Source of the DNA: JAFGHJ01 sp964525555
Lineage (GTDB): Bacteria > Hydrothermota > UBA3072
Length of the DNA: 64,000 nt
NCBI GenBank assembly: GCA_964525555.1
Contig: CAZGHN010000004.1
Coordinates: forward strand, 1 to 64,000
Direction: 5' to 3'
The position numbers and the translations under genes were made by a program. The notes beneath the pieces were generated by a model. The model did not search any database. It was not told the DNA's origin and was given only the letters and a program-made list of their open reading frames with translations. Below, in pieces: positions 34,806 to 42,709 of this stretch; position 1 is the stretch's first letter; each line of letters begins with the position of its first letter.

Positions 34806-35870
34806 GTGAATAGGTTGGATGAATATTTTATAAAAGAAACATTCGAGCTTGCCAAGCGAGGCGAAGGGATAGTCTCTCCTAATCCTCTTGTAGGTGCTTG
34901 TGTGGTAAGGGATGGTCAGGTCGTAGGCAGGGGTTATCACAAAGGTCCTGGAACTCCGCATGCAGAGGTCGAGGCTATCACGAAAGCAGGTGATAAGACT
35001 AAAAGTGCTACTTTATATATTTCTCTTGAACCTTGTTGCCACTATGGTAATACTCCTCCATGTGTTGGAATTATAGAATCAAGCGGAATAGGTAGAGTTG
35101 TTTCTACGATAAAAGACCCGAATCCTCTTGTAAATGGTAAAGGATTTAAATCCCTTAAAAAAAAGGGTATTAAAGTCAAAGCAGGTATTCTTGAAAAAGA
35201 AGCAAGAGAATTAAATTCTTTCTACTTAAAATATATTACAACAAAAATTCCTTATGTGATTTTAAAAGCAGCGCTTACTCTTGATGGCAAGATAGGGGAT
35301 CCTGAGCGCGGAATATTCAAGATATCAGGAGAGCAGTCTCACATGGAAGTTCATCGTCTTCGAAGCAGAGTAGATGCATTGTTGATTGGAGTTGGAACGC
35401 TTCTATCTGACGATCCAAGATTAACTGTTCGAGGGGTTGAAGTAGAAAGGCAGCCTTATAAGATAATATTGGACCCCAACCTCAAAACTCCACTGGATGC
35501 GAGGATTTTTAAGGGGGGTGGGAAAGTTATTATTGCGAGTACCGACAAAAAAGCCAAGGAAAAATATCCCGATGCAATAGTTTGGCTTTTTAAAGAAAAG
35601 AAAAGATTAATAGATGTTAAGGATATTTTAAAGAGAGCAGGGAGGGAGAAAATCACTTCAGTTATGGTAGAGGGAGGAAGCGAAACTTTTACTCATTTTG
35701 TTGAAAAAGATGTGGTAGATAGATATTTGATTTTTATCTCTCCATCTTTTATTGGAAAGGGTATTCCTTTTTTGAACTCTCAAGTGGAAAGATTTTCTTT
35801 TAATGCGGAGGTAAAGAGGATGGGAGAAGACATTTTAATCGAGGCGGCTAATGTTTACGGGAATAATTAG
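34806..35870 (+). CDS. ribD: bifunctional riboflavin deaminase/reductase RibD
   Basis: A 354-residue enzyme for the second and third steps of riboflavin synthesis. The N-terminal deaminase domain (1-145) has the zinc motif HAEVEAI and PCCHYGNTPPC. The C-terminal reductase domain (about 147-354) has LDGKIGD, the GVGTLLSDDPRLTVR loop and VMVEGGSET. The start is GTG at 34806, the first in-frame start after the riboswitch terminator. It overlaps ribE by 20 nt. Expression should fall when FMN is abundant. Confidence 0.95.
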   Translation: MNRLDEYFIKETFELAKRGEGIVSPNPLVGACVVRDGQVVGRGYHKGPGTPHAEVEAITKAGDKTKSATLYISLEPCCHYGNTPPCVGIIESSGIGRVVSTIKDPNPLVNGKGFKSLKKKGIKVKAGILEKEARELNSFYLKYITTKIPYVILKAALTLDGKIGDPERGIFKISGEQSHMEVHRLRSRVDALLIGVGTLLSDDPRLTVRGVEVERQPYKIILDPNLKTPLDARIFKGGGKVIIASTDKKAKEKYPDAIVWLFKEKKRLIDVKDILKRAGREKITSVMVEGGSETFTHFVEKDVVDRYLIFISPSFIGKGIPFLNSQVERFSFNAEVKRMGEDILIEAANVYGNN

Positions 35871-36432
35871 AAATGTAGTTAAACTTGATAGATTGAAGAA
35901 AAGTAAAGACGATATGGTTTTGCATATTAGACTACCTTTTTTGGTTGATATTGGTGACAGTGTTTCGATTAACGGAGCATGTTTGACAGTTTCTGGCGTA
36001 TCCGGAAAAACTTCGATCTTTGACGTTTCTTCTGAGACAGTTGCAAGAAGTAATCTTTTGTATCTCCATATTGGTGATTGGATAAACGTTGAGAGGTCTT
36101 TGCAGCTTTCCGATTTGGTAAATGGACATATTGTCTACGGACATGTAGATGGTGTTGGTAAAATACTTGGTATAAATAAGCGTAATGGTTCCTCTGAATT
36201 CATTATAGAACATCCTTCTGAACTTTCAATGTTTATAGCAGAGAAAGGCAGTATTGCGCTCGATGGGGTTTCTCTTACAATTAATGAAGTCGATGAAGGA
36301 AATTTTAAAATTGTTATGATTGAACATTCTTTGTTAAATACTAACTTTAAGTACAAAAAGAAAGGAGATATTTTAAATATTGAAGTAGATCCTTTGGCGA
36401 GATATTTAAAAAGATTATTGGAGTTTAAATGA
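35851..36432 (+). CDS. ribE: riboflavin synthase alpha chain
   Basis: A 193-residue enzyme that dismutates two lumazines to riboflavin. It has two similar lumazine-binding halves: MFTGIIRNV...SVSINGACLTV in the first and HVDGVG...GSIALDGVSLTINEV in the second. It starts inside the end of ribD and ends in an ATGA overlap with ribBA. Named ribE here; some schemes call it ribC. Confidence 0.94.
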   Translation: MFTGIIRNVVKLDRLKKSKDDMVLHIRLPFLVDIGDSVSINGACLTVSGVSGKTSIFDVSSETVARSNLLYLHIGDWINVERSLQLSDLVNGHIVYGHVDGVGKILGINKRNGSSEFIIEHPSELSMFIAEKGSIALDGVSLTINEVDEGNFKIVMIEHSLLNTNFKYKKKGDILNIEVDPLARYLKRLLEFK

Positions 36433-37634
36433 TTAAGTTTAGTGCTATAGAAGATGTAATTGAAGATGTAAAAAAGGGTATACCTCTGGTTATAGTTGAT
36501 GATGAGGATAGAGAAAACGAAGGAGATTTTGTTGTTGCTTCAGAGAAAATTACTCCGGAGACTATCAATTTTATGGCAAAGGAAGGTCGGGGACTGATTT
36601 GTGTTTCTTTGCCTGAGAAAAGACTACTTGAACTTGATTTACCTTTGATGACGAATAATATTACAGCTCGTCATGGTACTGCTTTCGCGGTTTCCGTCGA
36701 TGCCAAAGAGGGGACAAGTACAGGAATAAGTGCATTTGATAGGGCTCTAACCATAAAAAAAATTATTGATCCCAAGACGAAACCTGCCGAACTTTCAAGA
36801 CCCGGCCATATTTTTCCTATAAGGGCAAAACAGGGAGGCACTTTAAGAAGGGCGGGTCATACGGAGGCTTCAATAGACATTGCGAAGATTGCAGGTTTAT
36901 ACCCTTCTGCTGTAATTTGCGAAATAATGGATGAAGACGGAACAATGGCGAGACTACCCCGTCTTCTTGAAATTGCAGAGAAGTATAACCTAAAAGTGGC
37001 TACCGTGCAAAGTCTTATAGAGTACAGGAGAAAAAGAGAAAAGTTAATAAAGAGAGAAGCAAAAGTTAACTTCCCTACAGATTTTGGCAGGTTTAAACTG
37101 ATCCCGTATACCAATGTGATAGATGATAAAGTTCATTTAGCCGTTGTTAAAGGAGAAGTTGCCAATAAGAAAAATGTTCTTGTTAGAGTCCATTCGGAAT
37201 GTTTGACAGGGGATACCCTTCATTCCCAGCGTTGTGATTGCGGCGGTCAATTGGAAAATGCGCTTAGAGCCATAGAGAAAGAAGGCAGAGGAGTGCTCTT
37301 GTATATGAGACAGGAAGGCAGAGGAATAGGTTTGTTGAATAAACTCAGAGCTTATAAATTGCAGGATGATGGGCTCGATACAGTGCAGGCGAATGAAAGA
37401 TTAGGGTTCAAGACTGATTTGCGTGATTACGGAATAGGAGCGCAGATTCTTAAAGATCTTGGTCTTTCAACAATACGTCTTCTTACCAATAATCCCAGAA
37501 AGATTGTAGGGCTTGAAGGATACGGTCTAAAAGTAGTGGAAGGTATCCCGATAGAAATACAGCCTACAGAAAGTAATATTGAATATCTGAAAACAAAGAA
37601 AAAAAAGTTAGGGCATACACTCAAAAATGTTTAA
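36429..37634 (+). CDS. ribBA: 3,4-dihydroxy-2-butanone-4-phosphate synthase / GTP cyclohydrolase II
   Basis: A 401-residue fusion supplying both riboflavin precursors. The N-terminal DHBP synthase (1-200) has DDEDRENEGD, RHGTAF and GHTEASIDI. The C-terminal GTP cyclohydrolase II (about 205-395) has the zinc motif CLTGDTLHSQRCDCG and RQEGRGIGL. Both domains look complete. It is translationally coupled to ribE through ATGA and followed by a stable hairpin before ribH. Confidence 0.95.
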   Translation: MIKFSAIEDVIEDVKKGIPLVIVDDEDRENEGDFVVASEKITPETINFMAKEGRGLICVSLPEKRLLELDLPLMTNNITARHGTAFAVSVDAKEGTSTGISAFDRALTIKKIIDPKTKPAELSRPGHIFPIRAKQGGTLRRAGHTEASIDIAKIAGLYPSAVICEIMDEDGTMARLPRLLEIAEKYNLKVATVQSLIEYRRKREKLIKREAKVNFPTDFGRFKLIPYTNVIDDKVHLAVVKGEVANKKNVLVRVHSECLTGDTLHSQRCDCGGQLENALRAIEKEGRGVLLYMRQEGRGIGLLNKLRAYKLQDDGLDTVQANERLGFKTDLRDYGIGAQILKDLGLSTIRLLTNNPRKIVGLEGYGLKVVEGIPIEIQPTESNIEYLKTKKKKLGHTLKNV

Positions 37635-37640
37635 GTATGC

Positions 37641-37672
37641 TTTCTACCTGATTGTTTTAATATAGGTAGAAA
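37641..37672 (+). promoter_or_regulatory. intercistronic hairpin immediately upstream of ribH ribosome-binding site
   Basis: Perfect 9-bp inverted repeat TTTCTACCT (37641-37649) and AGGTAGAAA (37664-37672), 14-nt loop. AGGAGGG begins one base after the stem. There is no T run, so it is not a terminator. It could stabilise the downstream mRNA or tune ribH translation. Confidence 0.6.
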
Positions 37673-37682
37673 AGGAGGGTTA

Positions 37683-38147
37683 ATGGAGTATAAAGGTTTA
37701 CTGAAAGGTAAAGGAATTAAAATCGCAATAATTATATCACGTTATAATTCCAGAATAACTAACTTATTAAAAGAAGGGGCTATTGATTGTTTGTTGCGGC
37801 ATGAAGTTAAAGAATCGGACATAGATATTTACTTGGTTCCTGGCTCTTTTGAATTGCCCATGCTTCTTTCTAAGGTAGTTAACATTAAAAAATATGATGG
37901 TTTTTTGGTTCTCGGAGCGCTGATAAGAGGGGAAACCCCTCATTTTGAACTTCTGGCATCTGAGACCACAAAAGGCGTAGCCAGAATTTCGATGCAGACA
38001 AATAAACCTGTTGGCTTCGGAGTGGTCACAGCCGATACTGAGGAGCAAGCTCTTAGCAGAGCCGGTATGAAGGTAGGAAACAAAGGATGGGATGCAGCGG
38101 CTGGAATTCTTGAAATGATAAACCTTTATGGGAACCTTGAAAAATGA
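37683..38147 (+). CDS. ribH: 6,7-dimethyl-8-ribityllumazine synthase
   Basis: A 154-residue enzyme that condenses the DHBP synthase product with ribitylaminouracil to lumazine, the substrate of ribE. Motifs include IIISRYNSRIT, VPGSFELPM, GALIRGETPHFE and PVGFGVVTADTEEQA. It normally assembles into 60-mers or pentamers. It has an unusually strong ribosome-binding site, GGAGGG, set just after a hairpin. That fits a higher need for this subunit than for the other enzymes. It overlaps nusB by ATGA. Confidence 0.95.
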   Translation: MEYKGLLKGKGIKIAIIISRYNSRITNLLKEGAIDCLLRHEVKESDIDIYLVPGSFELPMLLSKVVNIKKYDGFLVLGALIRGETPHFELLASETTKGVARISMQTNKPVGFGVVTADTEEQALSRAGMKVGNKGWDAAAGILEMINLYGNLEK

Positions 38148-38569
38148 CCAACATAGGAAACAGAAGGCTTGGTAGGATTCTTGCAGTGCAGGCGCTCTAT
38201 CCTGCAAGAATAAATTTGGAATTTTCGACCGAGAATCTTGATAAAATAGCCGAATTGAATCAACAGGATTACAATGATGAGGCTCTGAGGTTCGCAACGA
38301 TACTTCTTGAGCTTGCAAAGAAACATCTCGATGAAGCAGATGAATTGATAAAAACGGTTCTCGAGAATTGGGAGTGGGATCGCTTATGTGCGATGGATAA
38401 AACTATCCTTGGTGTCGCAGTTTTAGAATTGATGCATTTACCTGAGATTCCGCCGAGAGTAGTTATAAATGAAGCGATAGAAATAGCGAAGGAGTTTTCT
38501 ACCGAAAAATCAGGAATATTCGTTAACGGTATACTCGATTCCGTTGCAAGAGATAAGGGGCTTTTATGA
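38144..38569 (+). CDS. nusB: transcription antitermination factor NusB
   Basis: A 141-residue all-helical RNA-binding factor acting with NusE in rRNA antitermination. Typical segments are RRLGRILAVQALY at the start, NWEWDRLCAMDKTILGVAVLEL and VVINEAIEIAKEFSTEKSGIFVNGILD at the end. The ribH-nusB order is common in bacteria. Its ATG overlaps the ribH stop. Confidence 0.95.
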   Translation: MTNIGNRRLGRILAVQALYPARINLEFSTENLDKIAELNQQDYNDEALRFATILLELAKKHLDEADELIKTVLENWEWDRLCAMDKTILGVAVLELMHLPEIPPRVVINEAIEIAKEFSTEKSGIFVNGILDSVARDKGLL

Positions 38570-38570
38570 T

Positions 38571-39302
38571 ATGATATATGCTATAATTTCAGATATACAT
38601 GGTAATCTTGAAGCACTTCTTTCCGTTTTAGATTATATTAAATCTAATTATGGTAACATAGATAAAATTGTTTGTTTGGGAGATATTGTGGGGTATGGTG
38701 CGGATCCGATAGAGTGCATAAAAGCAACAAGGGATATTTCGGATGTTATTCTTGCAGGCAATCATGATTTTGCCGTTTGTGAGATGACTAGTATAGATAA
38801 TTTTAATGATTATGCAAAAAAAGCGGTTATGTGGAGCAGGAGTGTTGTGGGTAATGATGAAATGAATTTTCTGAAAAGTTTGCCTTTTATATATCAAGAA
38901 GAGAATGTAAGTTTTGTTCATTCCTCTCTGCATAAGCCCGAGTACTGGCGTTATCTCTTAAGAGCAAGTGATACCTATATAGATTTTGAGATTATGAATA
39001 ATCAAATACTTTTCGTGGGGCATACACATATTCCTGTAATTTTTGAATTTGACGGCAAAGAGATAAAAATATTGACTTCTGATGAGGTAAGCCTACATCA
39101 GAATAGAAAATATATTATTAATCCCGGTAGTGTAGGACAACCGAGAGATAAAGACCCAAGGGCTTCTTTTGTATTTTTTGATTCTGATAAAAAATTTGTT
39201 AAAAGAGTTCGTGTTGAATATGATTTAGAGGAGACTCAAAAGAAAATTTTAGATGCCGGTCTTCCTGAAGTTCTGGCTACTCGTTTGAGTTATGGCGGAT
39301 AA
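38571..39302 (+). CDS. calcineurin-like metallophosphoesterase (YfcE/MJ0936-like)
   Basis: A 243-residue phosphoesterase. Metal ligands are visible as SDIHGN (D, H), GDIVGYGADP (D), AGNHDFAV (N, H), FVHSSLH (H) and VGHTHIP (H-x-H). This is the full calcineurin-like set. The group hydrolyses phosphodiesters or phosphomonoesters with Mn2+/Mg2+. The physiological substrate is unknown. The ATG at 38571 follows AAGGGG, one base after the nusB stop, and the gene is the probable end of the rib operon. Confidence 0.85.
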   Translation: MIYAIISDIHGNLEALLSVLDYIKSNYGNIDKIVCLGDIVGYGADPIECIKATRDISDVILAGNHDFAVCEMTSIDNFNDYAKKAVMWSRSVVGNDEMNFLKSLPFIYQEENVSFVHSSLHKPEYWRYLLRASDTYIDFEIMNNQILFVGHTHIPVIFEFDGKEIKILTSDEVSLHQNRKYIINPGSVGQPRDKDPRASFVFFDSDKKFVKRVRVEYDLEETQKKILDAGLPEVLATRLSYGG

Positions 39303-39311
39303 CGTTAACCG

Positions 39312-39432
39312 AGTTATCAGTCGCTATTCCCCAGTCATTAGTCTGCTTTTTGTTTAAGGACTTCGTTTAGTTTAAGTTTCATAATAAATAAAATATCAAG
39401 AATTAAAAATCAACAATGACAAATGACAATAA
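39312..39432. repeat. heptameric modules (AGTCATT and AATGACA types)
   Basis: Five 7-base words of AGTTATC/AGTCATT form at 39312-39346 and AATGACA words at 39411-39432. They fill the spacer upstream of maf together with the next repeat. Confidence 0.5.
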
Positions 39433-39438
39433 ATTGAG

Positions 39439-39516
39439 TTGTTAGCTATTAGCCTTTCGCATTTAGCTTTTATTTTTAAAACATCTAAGAGCCAACAGCC
39501 AAAAGCGAAAAGCTTA
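39439..39516 (+). repeat. 79-bp class imperfect inverted heptameric repeat (copy 2)
   Basis: Inverse copy of 23831-23902, differing at few positions and by one extra 7-base word. Left half words are TTAGCTA, TTAGCCT; right half words are GCCAACA, GCCAAAA. It ends 16 nt before the 28-bp promoter block. Confidence 0.75.
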
Positions 39517-39531
39517 TTTTTTGTTTTTTAC

Positions 39532-39559
39532 TTTTTTAGTTAGCATCTTGACAAAAAAT
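39532..39559 (+). repeat. 28-bp promoter block, copy 2
   Basis: Identical to the reverse complement of 34315-34342. It contains the -35 hexamer of the maf promoter. Confidence 0.85.
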
Positions 39560-39575
39560 ATGTATTTTCTATCAT
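39548..39575 (+). promoter_or_regulatory. promoter for maf
   Basis: TTGACA (39548-39553), 16-nt spacer, TATCAT (39570-39575). Six nt separate it from the ATG at 39582. There is no room for a ribosome-binding site, so the mRNA is predicted leaderless. Confidence 0.65.
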
Positions 39576-39581
39576 AAAGTT

Positions 39582-40148
39582 ATGCGGATTATTTTAGCAT
39601 CGTCCTCGGCGAGAAGAAAGGAGTTTTTTAATCAACTTGGAATAAAAGGTAAGATTATTTTCCCGGATGTCGAGGAGGTTATTCTTAAAACGCCGGAAGA
39701 AACAGTGGTTTATAATGCTACTGTAAAAGCTAAATGGGTTTGGGAAAATGAAAAGATTTCAAAAGGAACTATTATAATGGGATTTGATACACTTGTGTTT
39801 CTTGAGAACAAAATACTGGGTAAACCGAAGAATAGAAAAGATTCTGTAAACATGTTGAAGTATCTGTCAGGGAAAACACATAAAGTTTTTACCGGAGTTG
39901 CTGTGTTGAAAGAAGATATTATTTTTCAAGATTACGATGTAAGTGAGGTTAAGTTTCACGAGCTGAATGACTCTCAAATCTCGTATTATGTTGACTCAGG
40001 TCAAAGTTTAGATAAAGCAGGCTCTTACGGAATTCAGGACAAAAATATGTCTTTCATAGATAAGATTGAAGGTAGTTTTTCCAATGTTATAGGTTTCCCT
40101 TTGGATGTCAGCAGAAATCTTTTAAGGGAAGCTGGTTTTAAAATATAA
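39582..40148 (+). CDS. maf: Maf-family nucleotide pyrophosphatase
   Basis: A 188-residue Maf-like (septum-formation-inhibitor type) enzyme that hydrolyses non-canonical or selected NTPs to NMPs. The N-terminal ILASSSARRKEFFNQLG, GFDTLVF, HKVFTGVAV and the DKAGSYGIQDK segment are all characteristic. The first motif has SSARR where SPRR is usual. The gene is probably translated from a leaderless mRNA and is followed after 12 nt by mtnA. Confidence 0.88.
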   Translation: MRIILASSSARRKEFFNQLGIKGKIIFPDVEEVILKTPEETVVYNATVKAKWVWENEKISKGTIIMGFDTLVFLENKILGKPKNRKDSVNMLKYLSGKTHKVFTGVAVLKEDIIFQDYDVSEVKFHELNDSQISYYVDSGQSLDKAGSYGIQDKNMSFIDKIEGSFSNVIGFPLDVSRNLLREAGFKI

Positions 40149-40160
40149 GGATGAAAATAA

Positions 40161-41168
40161 ATGATTTGGTCTGATACAATTAAGTGGTGCGGCGATTATG
40201 CAAAGTTGATAGATCAGAGAAAACTACCTCACGAGGAAGTATATGTTGATATTAGAACGGCTGAAGAGATGTATGTAGCAATCAAGAATATGATAATCAG
40301 GGGAGCTCCCGCAATTGGTGTTGCTGCCGGGTATGGTATTGCTCTTGCTGCATTAAATTGCAAAGACAGGAAGTCTTTAGAAAAAGAGATTTCTCTTATG
40401 GAGTCAGCCAGACCAACAGCCTACAATCTTTTCTATGTTGTAAAAAGAATGAGGAAACTTCTTAAAGATAAAGAATTGGAACCTTTAGTTTTTGTTCAGG
40501 AGGCAATAAAGATACATGAAGAAGATAGGAGGATCACGGAACTTCTTGGGGAAAATGGTTCGACTTTGATAGAACATAATTCTATTTATATGACAATATG
40601 TAATGCAGGTGCGCTTGCAACCGGAGGCATAGGTACAGCTCTGGCTGTTTTCTACAAAGCAAAAGAACAAGGTAAAGAGATAACTGTTTTTGTTCCGGAG
40701 ACCCGTCCTTTTCTCCAGGGGGCGCGTCTTACTGCCTGGGAACTTAAAAAAAATGGCATAAAAGTTATTCTTATTGTAGATGGAGCAATTTCTCATATAA
40801 TGAAAACGGAAGAAATAAAAGGCGTATTTACAGGTGCGGATAGAATTGCGAAAAATGGTGATACAGCCAATAAGATAGGCACTTATTCACTCTCTTTATC
40901 AGCAAGAGAAAAGGGAATTCCTTTTTACGTTGTAGCGCCCAGTACAACTTTTGATTTAGCCCTTAATGCCGGTATGGATATCCCTATAGAAGAAAGAAAT
41001 ATTGAGGAAGTGACAGAATTTATGGGATTGCGGACAGCTCCTAATGATATAAGCGTTAGGAACCCGGCTTTCGATGTTACACCAAACGAACTTATTAGCG
41101 GTATTATTACTGAGAAAGGCATTATTTATCCTCCATTTTTGAAAAATATAGGTATGATTGAATGTTAA
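40161..41168 (+). CDS. mtnA: methylthioribose-1-phosphate isomerase
   Basis: A 335-residue enzyme of the methionine salvage pathway that converts methylthioribose-1-phosphate to the ribulose isomer. Segments IRGAPAIGVAAGYG, CNAGALATGGIGTAL, ETRPFLQGARLTAWEL and GADRIAKNGDTANKIGT are typical of MtnA and separate it from eIF2B. The active-site Cys and Asp are both present. No other salvage genes are in the window, so it may serve another route, for example disposal of methylthioadenosine or related 5-deoxy-sugars. Confidence 0.93.
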   Translation: MIWSDTIKWCGDYAKLIDQRKLPHEEVYVDIRTAEEMYVAIKNMIIRGAPAIGVAAGYGIALAALNCKDRKSLEKEISLMESARPTAYNLFYVVKRMRKLLKDKELEPLVFVQEAIKIHEEDRRITELLGENGSTLIEHNSIYMTICNAGALATGGIGTALAVFYKAKEQGKEITVFVPETRPFLQGARLTAWELKKNGIKVILIVDGAISHIMKTEEIKGVFTGADRIAKNGDTANKIGTYSLSLSAREKGIPFYVVAPSTTFDLALNAGMDIPIEERNIEEVTEFMGLRTAPNDISVRNPAFDVTPNELISGIITEKGIIYPPFLKNIGMIEC

Positions 41169-42193
41169 TTCTCCTTTTACTTTTTGTTGAAGAAGATGTT
41201 TTTGTTCCGGTTTTACCGAGTCCTAAAGTTGAACCTGAGATCGAATGGTTCAATAAAACGGAAAAAGATTGGATAAATATGGCTTTGAATCGTGATGTGG
41301 ATTACAATTATGCATCATTAAAGTTCCGTGATTTAAGAATTGAGAGTTTAAATGAACGGGATTTTGCAGATCATTATACTTTAAAAGCTTCTCTTAAATC
41401 ACATACATACACGCTTGAAGGTAATTATATTGAATGGAATTCATTACGTTATTCGGAAGTTAAGGGGTGGAAGTGGCTTTTAGAAGAGGGACGTTTTCTT
41501 ATTACGAGTTTTGAAGCTTTTGGCTTTCAGGATTCTTTAGCTGCTGATGTTGAAGTACGTTTCTATCAATTGATCAGTCCATTCTTTGTTGGAGGTTGGG
41601 CAAATTATAAAGAAAGTGCCGATTATGGATTTATTATCCAGGTTTTGGGTTTGAGAGGGGAAATTGGAAAAGAAAGAAGATGTGTCGGTTTCGTTAATGA
41701 TTGGGGAGAATTTAAGGCAGGTAGATTCAGGGATCGTTTTCCCAGAGTTTTTTATCCGATAGAAGAATTTGTTTCCAGGGTAAGAATTTTTCATGGGGCG
41801 AGAATAAATCTTTTCAATTTTAGTATTGAAGGTGGAAGGAAATATTACTTTACGGTAGGAGAGGACTCTCTTTCCTGGAGACAAGGAGAAAATTATTTTG
41901 TAAATATAGAATTCGAAAGAAAAAGATTTGGGTTTAAGTATTTCTATCAGGATAAAGGTTTTATAAGAGAATTTGGAGAAATTCATGTGAATAGCCAATT
42001 AAGTTTCTTGGGGTTCGAAGTTTATCTAACGGGTTATTTGACGCCGGATAAGTTTCTTGCCGGAGGATTTTCTCTGTGGAGTAGGACCATTATTTCGCCT
42101 TTTGCTTCACTAAGGAATATATCCTGGGCCCCGAATGGGGTTTTTAAAGAACCCGTATATTATGTTGGAATAAGATATGCTAACCAATTCTGA
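41162..42193 (+). CDS. predicted outer-membrane beta-barrel protein
   Basis: A 343-residue protein without recognised family. Dense alternating hydrophobic/polar strands rich in Tyr, Phe, Trp and Gly, and a final aromatic residue (YYVGIRYANQF), are the marks of an outer-membrane beta-barrel. Only a very short hydrophobic N-terminus (LILLLLF) is visible as export signal, so the start at 41162, which overlaps mtnA by 7 nt, may be right or an upstream start may be missed. It overlaps the ComEA-like gene by 17 nt. Transport or adhesion role unknown. Confidence 0.5.
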   Translation: MLILLLLFVEEDVFVPVLPSPKVEPEIEWFNKTEKDWINMALNRDVDYNYASLKFRDLRIESLNERDFADHYTLKASLKSHTYTLEGNYIEWNSLRYSEVKGWKWLLEEGRFLITSFEAFGFQDSLAADVEVRFYQLISPFFVGGWANYKESADYGFIIQVLGLRGEIGKERRCVGFVNDWGEFKAGRFRDRFPRVFYPIEEFVSRVRIFHGARINLFNFSIEGGRKYYFTVGEDSLSWRQGENYFVNIEFERKRFGFKYFYQDKGFIREFGEIHVNSQLSFLGFEVYLTGYLTPDKFLAGGFSLWSRTIISPFASLRNISWAPNGVFKEPVYYVGIRYANQF

Positions 42194-42488
42194 AAAAAGA
42201 GTAATTGTTTTCATTGTAATTGTTCTTGTTGTCGGGAGTTTAGCGGGATTTTTACGGGAGGAGCTTCCTGAAGCCGGGATAGAATCCTCTCCTTTTCCGA
42301 TAAACGTAAATACTGCGACTAGAAAAGAGTTGGTTTTATTACCGTATATTGGGGAAGTTATAGCAGAGAGAATAGTGAATTACAGAATTGAAAATAAAGG
42401 ATTTAAAACAGAAAATGAGCTTTTGAACGTTAAAGGTATAGGTAAAGTTAAATTTGAAAAAATAAAGGATAAGATTTGTGTTGAATAA
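42177..42488 (+). CDS. ComEA-like helix-hairpin-helix DNA-binding protein
   Basis: A 103-residue protein with an N-terminal membrane anchor (about 9-25) and a ComEA-type helix-hairpin-helix domain: INVNTATRKELVLLPYIGEVIAERIVNYR and a second hairpin LLNVKGIGKVKFEKIKD. ComEA proteins bind incoming double-stranded DNA in the periplasm during natural transformation. ComF is encoded at 46511, also linked to competence, but no ComEC is in the window. It lies next to a predicted beta-barrel protein. Confidence 0.8.
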   Translation: MLTNSEKRVIVFIVIVLVVGSLAGFLREELPEAGIESSPFPINVNTATRKELVLLPYIGEVIAERIVNYRIENKGFKTENELLNVKGIGKVKFEKIKDKICVE

Positions 42489-42513
42489 CCAAAGGCTGTT
42501 AAAAAGAGATCTT

Positions 42514-42662
42514 AACCACAAAGTTCACAAAGAACACAAAGGTATACATTGTGGAATTTAAGAGAAAAAAACAACGAATTGCACGAATTTTTTTTGTTAG
42601 TGCGTTTGTGCGTGGGTGTGTTGGTGAGTTAAAAAAACGGACCAACGGACTAACTGACTAAC
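42514..42662. repeat. periodic modules of 9 and 8 bp in one spacer
   Basis: CACAAAG words (42514-42541), AACGAATTG/CACGAATTT (about 42573-42590), then TTAGTGCG/TTTGTGCG/TGGGTGTG/TTGGTGAG octamers (42597-42630) and GGACCAAC/GGACTAAC/TGACTAAC octamers (42639-42662). The last two are partly complementary and could form a hairpin. Nothing else is seen in this 220-base spacer. Confidence 0.6.
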
Positions 42663-42709
42663 AAATTAAAAATCTTGTTTTTTAATTGTCTTTTAAATTG
42701 GAGGTAAAT

